NCBI GenBank assembly: GCA_033721235.1
Contig: JAWWAY010000002.1
Span: 1 to 64,000, forward strand
Length of the DNA: 64,000 nt
Source: UBA5078 sp033721235
GTDB taxonomy: Bacteria > Pseudomonadota > Gammaproteobacteria > Pseudomonadales > Pseudohongiellaceae
Reading direction: 5' to 3'
Position 1 is the first letter of the stretch. Each line of letters starts with the position of its first letter. This document shows, piece after piece, positions 57,652 through 64,000 of the stretch. Below the pieces are notes generated by a model, which worked only from the letters and a program-made list of their open reading frames with translations, did no database searches and was not told the DNA's origin. Both the position numbers and the translations under genes were made by a program.

Positions 57652-60342
57652 ATGAACTCAGAAGTAAAAAGCAGTGGGCAGACAAGCTGCCCCTACTGCG
57701 GAGTAGGTTGCGGCGTAGACGCTCAGATCAAGAACGGCACAATCACCAGTGTATCCGGCTCTATTAATCACCCGGCCAATAAAGGCAAGCTCTGTGTAAA
57801 GGGCTCAAGCTTGCACGAGACCCTAGGCGTTCAAGGCCGTCTTCTCTACCCCAAAATGGCGGGTGTAAGAACTGACTGGGACAGCGCGCTCGACCACGTA
57901 TCTGCCAGCCTTAAGGACATCATCTCCAAGCACGGGCCAAACTCGGTAGCCCTATACCTGTCCGGTCAACTGCTCACCGAAGACTACTATGTGGCTAACA
58001 AGCTAATGAAGGGTTTTGTGGGCACCGCCAATGTAGACACAAATTCCCGCCTCTGCATGGCCTCTGCCGTGGCAGGCTATAAACGCGCCTTCGGCTCAGA
58101 CACGGTGCCCTGCAATTATGAAGATCTCGAGTTATGCGATCTTCTTATTATCATCGGTGCGAATCCCGCTTGGGCTCACCCTATTTTGTTTCAGCGCATC
58201 AGCGCCGCAAAAGTCGCGCGTCCGCAGATGAAGATAGTAGTTATTGACCCGCGCAAGAGCGCGACATGCGAAATAGCCGATCTGCACCTACAACTAAAGG
58301 CGGGCTCTGACGCTTTCCTGTTCTCAGGCCTGCTCAATTACATTAGCAGTAAACGCGCTGTCGATGCCGACTTTGTCGAGCAACACACGGAGGGCTTCGA
58401 GCTAGCGCTAGCAGAGGCCCGCGCGTTCGATTTGGAAACCACTGCTGAAACAACGAGGCTAGACATTGCCGATGTAGAACAATTTTTTAAATGGTATATC
58501 CGTACGCCGAAAACAGTTTCCTTTTACTCTCAAGGCATTAATCAATCGGCCACGGGGACCGACAAATGCAACGCCATCATTAATTGTCATTTGGCGACCG
58601 GAAGAATTGGTTTCGAGGGTGCAGGTCCGTTCTCTATAACAGGGCAACCCAATGCTATGGGCGGCCGAGAGGTAGGCGGCCTTGCCAATCAGCTCGCTGC
58701 ACATATGGACTTTGACGATGCTAGCATCGATCGCGTAGCGCGCTTTTGGCGCGCTCCCCGCATGGCTAAAGAGCCAGGATTGAAGGCCGTCGATCTATTT
58801 GACGCTATTCACAGTGGGGAAGTAAAAGCCGTCTGGATTATGGCCACCAATCCCGCAGTGAGTTTGCCCAACTCTCAGAAAGTGCGCGAGGCACTAGACA
58901 AATGTGAACTCGTTATTGTGTCGGATTGCATAGAGCACACTGATACCAATGCCTACGCAGATATTTTGTTGCCTGCAACCGGGTGGAGCGAGAAAGACGG
59001 CACCGTTACCAATTCCGATCGGACAATCTCCCGACAGCGGGCATTGCTAAAACCTGCAGGTGAAGCGAAGCATGATTGGTGGATAATCAGTGAAGTGGCA
59101 AAGCGCCTAGGGTTTGAGGCCGATTTTGCCTATGCCAATCCGCAGCAGATATTCATTGAACACGCCGCTCTTTCTGCTTTTGAGAACGATGGCACAAGAG
59201 ACTTTGATATAGGCGGCCTGGCTCAGCTTTCGGAGCAACAGTACAATGAACTGCAAGCTATTCAGTGGCCTGTGAATGCGCAAAATCCTAATGGTTGCAA
59301 ACGAATGTTCACTGACCATCGTTTCTTCACCGATTCTGGGAAAGCCCGCTTCCTTAGTTGCGAGCCCCGATTACCCGAACGCCCAATAGACTTTCAAACC
59401 CCTTTTACACTCAATACAGGACGACTTCGAGATCAATGGCATACGATGACTCGTACAGGGCGCACCTCAACCCTTCTTAGCCATTCGCGCACCCCCACCG
59501 TCAGCATAAACCCGCGGGATGCCCAAAGCCTAGGTATTCGCGAAGGGGATTTGGTTCATGTGTTTAACAAAGACGAGCAAGAGCAACACCAGTCTCTAAC
59601 CCTAGCGGTACAGCTGGACGAAGGCATTGCCTACGAAAATATTTTTATTCCCATTCATTGGAGCCAACAATTTACCTCCAATGCAATTGTTTCTAAACTC
59701 ATAGCGCCCACTACCGACCCCTACTCAGGACAGCCCGAGTCTAAGTTCGCGAGAGTTGGCATACGGCCCATCATGATTCCTCTTTGGGTCTCTATTGTGA
59801 GTCGCAAACCCATAGACACTAGCAGTTTCGAGTTTTGGGTCAAAACCCCAGTTCCCGGTGGCTGGCATTACCTCTTAGCAGACTCTAACAGTCAAGACGA
59901 AAGCATTTGGCGCAAATGGATGACAGAACTGCAAGATGGGCTCAAAAAAGTAGAGCTTTCAAACACTGTTTTGCACGATTATCGCAGCTTAGGCTGTTCT
60001 GGAAAAAGCATAGAGATCGCTATTTTTGCTAACCCTCAACGCTCGAAACTTCCTGAGGTGATATGGCAGCAAGCGCTACTCAACCATCAGGTGGGAGCTG
60101 ATACTTGGCATCTTCTTACTGAGAAACAGAATAATTCAATCAGCCAAAATCGTATTATTTGCAGTTGTTTTCAGATAAGTGAACAGCAAATAACAACAGC
60201 TATTGCCCAAGGTGCTGCGAGCACAAAAGAGCTAGGAAAGAAATTACATTGTGGCACGAATTGCGGATCATGCATTCCAGAGTTAAAGAAATTTATTCGC
60301 GATAGCAAGGAAAATAGCACGGTCGAATTTGAGTCAATATAG
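57652..60342 (+). CDS. nasA: Assimilatory nitrate reductase catalytic subunit
   Basis: The 896-residue protein has an N-terminal 4Fe-4S motif (CPYCGVGCG and later KLCVKG), molybdopterin oxidoreductase domains with GQPNAMGGREVGG and 'YADILLPATGWSEKDGTVTNSDRT' (key part LLPATGWSEKDGT), and a C-terminal BFD-like 2Fe-2S domain (IICSCFQISEQQI and CGTNCGSC). It reduces nitrate to nitrite with a bis-MGD molybdenum cofactor, probably in the cytoplasm. CGGGAGAG precedes the ATG. It follows nrtC by 103 bp, so it likely belongs to the same operon. No TGA lies in the frame, so it is not a selenoprotein. Confidence 0.95.
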   Translation: MNSEVKSSGQTSCPYCGVGCGVDAQIKNGTITSVSGSINHPANKGKLCVKGSSLHETLGVQGRLLYPKMAGVRTDWDSALDHVSASLKDIISKHGPNSVALYLSGQLLTEDYYVANKLMKGFVGTANVDTNSRLCMASAVAGYKRAFGSDTVPCNYEDLELCDLLIIIGANPAWAHPILFQRISAAKVARPQMKIVVIDPRKSATCEIADLHLQLKAGSDAFLFSGLLNYISSKRAVDADFVEQHTEGFELALAEARAFDLETTAETTRLDIADVEQFFKWYIRTPKTVSFYSQGINQSATGTDKCNAIINCHLATGRIGFEGAGPFSITGQPNAMGGREVGGLANQLAAHMDFDDASIDRVARFWRAPRMAKEPGLKAVDLFDAIHSGEVKAVWIMATNPAVSLPNSQKVREALDKCELVIVSDCIEHTDTNAYADILLPATGWSEKDGTVTNSDRTISRQRALLKPAGEAKHDWWIISEVAKRLGFEADFAYANPQQIFIEHAALSAFENDGTRDFDIGGLAQLSEQQYNELQAIQWPVNAQNPNGCKRMFTDHRFFTDSGKARFLSCEPRLPERPIDFQTPFTLNTGRLRDQWHTMTRTGRTSTLLSHSRTPTVSINPRDAQSLGIREGDLVHVFNKDEQEQHQSLTLAVQLDEGIAYENIFIPIHWSQQFTSNAIVSKLIAPTTDPYSGQPESKFARVGIRPIMIPLWVSIVSRKPIDTSSFEFWVKTPVPGGWHYLLADSNSQDESIWRKWMTELQDGLKKVELSNTVLHDYRSLGCSGKSIEIAIFANPQRSKLPEVIWQQALLNHQVGADTWHLLTEKQNNSISQNRIICSCFQISEQQITTAIAQGAASTKELGKKLHCGTNCGSCIPELKKFIRDSKENSTVEFESI

Positions 60343-60349
60343 ATTTTAC

Positions 60350-60419
60350 TGCACCATTTAAGAGCAATCTCGCCGCGAATTTGCACCAATAAGCCACCGC
60401 GAAAAGAGCGGATGCACCA
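60350..60419 (+). promoter_or_regulatory. Three NtrC-type half-sites TGCACCA
   Basis: TGCACCA occurs at 60350, 60382 and 60413, with 32 and 31 bp spacing (three helical turns). Each is half of TGCACC-N5-GGTGCA. They lie 70-130 bp upstream of the sigma54-type promoter, so they may be an enhancer array. No downstream half is seen for any of them. Confidence 0.5.
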
Positions 60420-60484
60420 TCGAATCACACTTTCTTTCCCATAATACGCATCAAAATCAAGCATATAGTTTTTTTTGCACAGAA

Positions 60485-60501
60485 TTGGCACTTCTTTTGC
60501 T
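60485..60501 (+). promoter_or_regulatory. Sigma54-type promoter of the nitrate transporter gene
   Basis: TTGGCAC-TTCTT-TTGCT (60485-60501) is a near-perfect -24/-12 match, with GG at 60487-60488 and GC at 60499-60500. The start is about 60512, 25 bp before the ATG. Confidence 0.78.
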
Positions 60502-60536
60502 CTACCCGCGTAACAAAAAAATCGGGGAAAGAAAAA

Positions 60537-62000
60537 ATGAGTTCATCAACTAAACTAAATTTGCTGTCATTTACGGGAAAGGTGCGTGCTCTTCACCTAA
60601 CTTGGTTCGCGTTCTTTTTAACTTTCGTCGTGTGGTTTAACCACGCACCATTCATGGCCGTCATTCGTGAAACACTCGGCCTCACGAACTCGGAAGTTAG
60701 CGCCATCTTGATGATCAATGTGGCTTTAACAATCCCCGCTCGAATTCTTATCGGTATGATGGTTGACCACTACGGTCCTCGTTTGGTTTATACCTGCTTG
60801 ATGATTGCCTCTAGCATCGTCTGTATGTTCTTCGCACTAGCGGACAGCTTCTTACAGTTGCTCATGGCACGCTTCGCGCTAGGCTTTGTAGGCGCTGGCT
60901 TCGTAATCGGTATTCGCATGATCGGCGAGTGGTTCCCTGCCAAACAGGTTGGCCTAGCCGAAGGCATCTACGGCGGCTGGGGTAACTTTGGTTCTGCCGC
61001 GGCAGCAATGTCCCTGCCGACTATCGCACTTCTTTTCGGCGGTGATGAAGGTTGGCGCTGGGCTATCGGTCTAACGTCGGTGATTATCTTCTGTTACGCG
61101 TTTGTCTACTATGCCTTAGCCAAAGACACGCCTGAAGGCTCGACATACTTTAAACCTAATAAGCGGGGCGGCATCGAAGTCACAAGTGTTGGCGACTTCT
61201 GGTTCTGCCTACTAATGAACATCCCTTTGTTCGGCGCATTGGTCGTTCTTACGTGGAGGCTAGGGAACTTAGGTATTGTTAGCGATTCACTCGCCCTCAT
61301 TATCTATGCTGTACTAGCGGCCATATACGCCTATCAGGCCTATCATGTCTACGCAGCCAACAAAGAAATTTTCCATACGCCGGTGCCTGAAATGCACCGC
61401 TATAAGTTCAAACAGGTCGCTATTCTAAACCTGTGCTACCTGATTACCTTTGGCTCTGAGCTGGCAGTCATTTCCATGCTACCGTTGTTCTTTCTAGATA
61501 CCTTCGACGTCTCACCTGTACTCGCGGGTATGCTAGCCTCAGGCTTCGCCTTCATGAACCTAGTGTCTCGACCGGTTGGCGGCCTATTCAGTGACAAATT
61601 TGGCCGACGCAAGACGCTTCTTATTACCCTTGCCGGACTAGCAGTGGGCTATTTTGCCATGAGCTCCATTACGTCAACGTGGTTCATTCCGCTAGCCGTC
61701 CTATCCACGATGATGTGCTCTTTCTTCGTACAAGCGGGTGAAGGAGCGGTGTTCGCGATGGTACCTCTAGTCAGACGCCGCCTTACAGGTCAGATCGCGG
61801 GGATGGTAGGCGCATACGGCAATGTGGGTGCCATTATTTTCTTGGCAGTACTTTCCATCACTACGCCACAGACCTTTTTCCTCGTCATTGCCTCGGGTTC
61901 ACTCCTATGTCTAATCGCAGTCTGGTTCCTCGATGAACCCGAAAAAGGCATGGTAGAAGTTGCTCCAGATGGTACAGTGCACGTTATCGACGTTCACTAG
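60537..62000 (+). CDS. Nitrate/nitrite MFS transporter, NarK/NasA type
   Basis: The 487-residue protein has 12 helices with nitrate-nitrite porter marks: WFNHAPFMAVIRETLGLT, ALGFVGAGFVIGIRMIGEWFP (key part GFVIGIRMIGEWFP), GIYGGWGNFGSAAAAM (nitrate signature), and AGEGAVFAMVPLVRR (second signature). It exchanges or imports nitrate across the inner membrane, parallel to the NrtABC system. Its own sigma54 promoter suggests nitrogen-limited expression. GGGGAAAGAAAAA precedes the ATG. Kinase/phosphatase gene follows at 14 bp. Confidence 0.93.
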   Translation: MSSSTKLNLLSFTGKVRALHLTWFAFFLTFVVWFNHAPFMAVIRETLGLTNSEVSAILMINVALTIPARILIGMMVDHYGPRLVYTCLMIASSIVCMFFALADSFLQLLMARFALGFVGAGFVIGIRMIGEWFPAKQVGLAEGIYGGWGNFGSAAAAMSLPTIALLFGGDEGWRWAIGLTSVIIFCYAFVYYALAKDTPEGSTYFKPNKRGGIEVTSVGDFWFCLLMNIPLFGALVVLTWRLGNLGIVSDSLALIIYAVLAAIYAYQAYHVYAANKEIFHTPVPEMHRYKFKQVAILNLCYLITFGSELAVISMLPLFFLDTFDVSPVLAGMLASGFAFMNLVSRPVGGLFSDKFGRRKTLLITLAGLAVGYFAMSSITSTWFIPLAVLSTMMCSFFVQAGEGAVFAMVPLVRRRLTGQIAGMVGAYGNVGAIIFLAVLSITTPQTFFLVIASGSLLCLIAVWFLDEPEKGMVEVAPDGTVHVIDVH

Positions 62001-62013
62001 AGTTAAGCAGTAA

Positions 62014-63732
62014 ATGCCAGCCACCCTTAAGATCGAAGCTGCTCACTTCACCGAAAAAGGTAGAAAGGACAGCAACCAGGATTGCCTCGGCGCTCGAGCC
62101 GCTGAGGCAGCCCTACTACAAACTAAAGGTTATGCCGCTGTAATTGCGGATGGCGTTAGTAGCAGCGAGTACGGTGGCGAGGCTGCGGCTGCCTGCGTAA
62201 GAGGCTTTCTGGCCGACTATTTCAGCACCCCAGAGACGTGGTCAGTTAAAAAATCCGCTCAACAAATCTTTACTGCATTAAACAGCTGGCTCTACCGACA
62301 AAGCGGCCAACGCACCGCAGCACACCGCGGCCGTGTTAGTACTCTTAGCACCATTATTTTTAAATCCACCACAGCCCATATTTTCCACATCGGTGACAGC
62401 CGTATTTACCTCATGCGTCAAGGCTCAATAGAACAGCTGACTGTTGACCATCGCACCTGGATTTCCGCAGATAAAAGCTATCTCAGCCGAGCGATGGGTA
62501 TCGACCTGCAACTGCAGATAGACTACAAACGCCTTGCTACTGAAGTGGGCGACATCTTCATTATGAGTACTGATGGTCTGCACGACTTTGTCACGGAACG
62601 AGATATTTCCAGCACCATTTATGCTTGCAAAGGCGATCTAAATCGCGCGGCGCAAATACTGGTCAATCAAGCGCTGCAAAATGATAGCAATGACAATGTG
62701 AGCTGCCAGATACTACGTATTGACGAGCTTCCGCAGCAGAATCAAGAAGAAGTTTACAAACAGCTAACCGAGCTCCCGTTCCCACCAGAGCTTAGTGAAG
62801 GCATGATGATCGACGGCTACAAGATTGTGCGAGAACTACACGCAAGCAATCGCTCTCAGCTCTATCTCGCACTGGATACAGGCACCGGCATGCAAGTCGT
62901 GCTAAAGACGCCATCAATCAACTTTGTCGATGATGCCGCCTATATCGATCGCTTCACGATGGAGGAATGGGTGGGCCGCCGCATCGACAACCCGCACGTT
63001 CTCAAGATTTACGAGCCTACCCGAAGACGCCGATGTCTCTACCACGTCGCAGAATTTCTGCCTGGACAGAGCCTTCGCCAGTGGATGATCGATAATCCAA
63101 ACCCGGACCTGGAGACCATACGCACATCGGTCGAACAAATAGCGCAAGGGCTTCAAGCCTTTCACCGACAAGATATGCTGCACCAAGACCTCAAACCAGA
63201 AAACATCGTTCGCGATCAAGCAGGCACATTCAAGATAATCGACTTTGGATCGGTTAAGGTCGCCGGTATTGCCGAAATTGAAAGCCCCGTGCTCAGCGGG
63301 GCATTACTGGGTACCAAGAACTACACAGCGCCTGAATATATCAACAAGCAAGCAGTAGGCAATGGCGCTGATATTTTTTCCCTAGGTGTTATCTGTTATG
63401 AAATGTTTTGCGGCCGACTTCCCTTCGAAGAAGCCCCAGCAAACTGGAACCAAAAACATTGGCAGAACCTGCAGTACACGCCCCTAACGGATTATCGTGA
63501 CGACGTACCGCGTTGGGTTGACGCCTGCCTCAAAAAGGCAGTGAACCCTGACCCCAAAAAGCGCTACAAGGAACTCTCGGAGTTTCTCTATGATTTACGC
63601 GTCCCCAATACCAAACTGCTCTACGAAGATCACAGACCATTGCTACAAAAGAATCCCCTGCGCTTCTGGCAGAGCGTTTCTGCCATCCTCTCATTGATCG
63701 TAGTAGCGCTTGTCGTTATCATTGCGTATTGA
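62014..63732 (+). CDS. Fused PP2C-type phosphatase and protein kinase with C-terminal membrane anchor
   Basis: The 572-residue protein has a PP2C domain (about 5-240: KDSNQDCLGA, VIADGVSSSEYGGEAA, FHIGDSRIYL, IMSTDGLHDFV) and a Ser/Thr kinase-like domain (about 265-530: VVLK lysine, HQDLKPENIV, IIDFGSVKV, GTKNYTAPEY). The catalytic Arg of HRD is Gln here, and the first loop reads ELHASNRSQ, without the GxGxxG glycines. One C-terminal helix (SVSAILSLIVVALVVIIAY) anchors it. Adjacent nitrate genes suggest it controls nitrate uptake or reduction. Such fused proteins are known next to nitrate genes in pseudomonads. ATG follows the transporter stop by 14 bp. Confidence 0.88.
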   Translation: MPATLKIEAAHFTEKGRKDSNQDCLGARAAEAALLQTKGYAAVIADGVSSSEYGGEAAAACVRGFLADYFSTPETWSVKKSAQQIFTALNSWLYRQSGQRTAAHRGRVSTLSTIIFKSTTAHIFHIGDSRIYLMRQGSIEQLTVDHRTWISADKSYLSRAMGIDLQLQIDYKRLATEVGDIFIMSTDGLHDFVTERDISSTIYACKGDLNRAAQILVNQALQNDSNDNVSCQILRIDELPQQNQEEVYKQLTELPFPPELSEGMMIDGYKIVRELHASNRSQLYLALDTGTGMQVVLKTPSINFVDDAAYIDRFTMEEWVGRRIDNPHVLKIYEPTRRRRCLYHVAEFLPGQSLRQWMIDNPNPDLETIRTSVEQIAQGLQAFHRQDMLHQDLKPENIVRDQAGTFKIIDFGSVKVAGIAEIESPVLSGALLGTKNYTAPEYINKQAVGNGADIFSLGVICYEMFCGRLPFEEAPANWNQKHWQNLQYTPLTDYRDDVPRWVDACLKKAVNPDPKKRYKELSEFLYDLRVPNTKLLYEDHRPLLQKNPLRFWQSVSAILSLIVVALVVIIAY

Positions 63733-63815
63733 TTCTCGTATTGATGCCCTGACGCATGAAACTATCATGCTTTTCACTGGAATCGCCCCAACTTGGGGCA
63801 AAAGCACAAACAAAG

Positions 63816-63940
63816 TGCACCATAATGGAAAAACGCACCATAAAGAGTCATCAGTAGCAGTGCTAATTACCCCGCAAATTCAGTTTTTCTAGAGTTTTCA
63901 ACGAGGTAAGAAGTTTTCCAAAGGTGGCACGATACCTGCT
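63816..63940 (+). promoter_or_regulatory. Sigma54-type promoter and NtrC-like half-sites at the right edge
   Basis: TGGCAC-GATAC-CTGCT (63925-63940) has GG at 63926-63927 and GC at 63938-63939. Upstream are TGCACCA (63816) and CGCACCA (63834), both followed by TAA. The downstream gene lies outside the window and is probably another nitrogen gene such as nitrite reductase. The remaining bases between 63733 and 64000 hold only an inverted repeat GCCCCAA/TTGGGGC (about 63785-63799). Confidence 0.6.
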
Positions 63941-64000
63941 ATTTATTAATATAATTCAGCGAGCAACTTCACTCAGGTCTCTCGACCATCGCTTCGCTGG

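Noticed and set aside
57652..60342. Nitrate reductase as a second selenoprotein
   Set aside because: The frame has no internal TGA, and the motifs are of NasA type.

Overview
The window looks like chromosome of a free-living, probably marine gammaproteobacterium. The order birA-coaX-SPOR gene-tRNA(Tyr, Gly, Thr)-tuf is typical of Pseudomonas and cellvibrionad-type genomes. Other support comes from the type IV minor pilins, NasS/NasT, NtrC/sigma54-type sites, YaeQ, DUF1415 and DUF2058 genes. Assignment below class level is a guess. There is no phage, insertion sequence or CRISPR array.

Layout. (1) 1-3138, minus strand: birA, coaX, a SPOR-domain gene, three tRNAs and the start of tuf. (2) 3267-13285: two secreted redoxin/cytochrome c/PHM-like copper monooxygenase proteins, two secreted NHL beta-propellers resembling peptidyl-hydroxyglycine lyase (PAL), a HupE/UreJ-type membrane protein, a small lipoprotein and a membrane operon (two DUF6644-like proteins plus an unlisted 44-residue protein). 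The upstream DUF6644 gene has an in-frame amber codon. (3) 13623-16816: a membrane-anchored ToxR-like regulator and a CstA-family peptide/pyruvate transporter. (4) 17127-22756: minor pilins fimT-pilW-pilX-pilV-pilE with a convergent second fimT; pilV is very large and no pilY1 is present. (5) 22932-25530: envelope proteins (CigR-like lipoprotein, AsmA-like protein, CapA-family protein). (6) 25571-30070: speA, speB, an YgfB-like gene and cvfB. (7) 30174-33436: a TonB-dependent receptor and an exported FAH-family protein. (8) 33633-44300: housekeeping and metabolic genes including ppc, yfbR, an MFS transporter, a hybrid sensor kinase and a DEAD-box helicase. (9) 44383-46492: an XRE regulator with paired operators, divergent from an AbgT transporter. 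(10) 46586-50364: a thioredoxin-like protein, a UGSC-family selenoprotein read through an in-frame UGA, a thiolase and a VOC protein. (11) 50458-63940: a nitrate assimilation cluster with porin, nasT, nasS, nrtA, nrtB, nrtC, nasA, a nitrate/nitrite MFS transporter and a fused PP2C phosphatase/protein kinase.

How the parts work together. The nitrate cluster has four sigma54-type promoters, candidate NtrC sites and two leader RNAs. Each leader has a hairpin with an A-N-N-G-N-N hexaloop overlapping a terminator, the expected target of the NasT ANTAR domain. NasS would sense nitrate and free NasT to prevent termination in the porin and nrt leaders. In the copper monooxygenase region, a 16-bp direct repeat (TTACAA-N4-TYACAA in gene orientation) lies upstream of both PHM-like genes, the HupE-like gene and, 22 kb away, the TonB receptor. 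I infer a shared regulon linking these enzymes to metal or substrate uptake.

The strongest unusual items are the UGSC selenoprotein with its SECIS-like hairpin, the split PHM/PAL-like system with its shared direct repeat, the oversized three-repeat PilV, and the amber codon in the DUF6644 gene. All family names come from reading motifs; no database search was possible.
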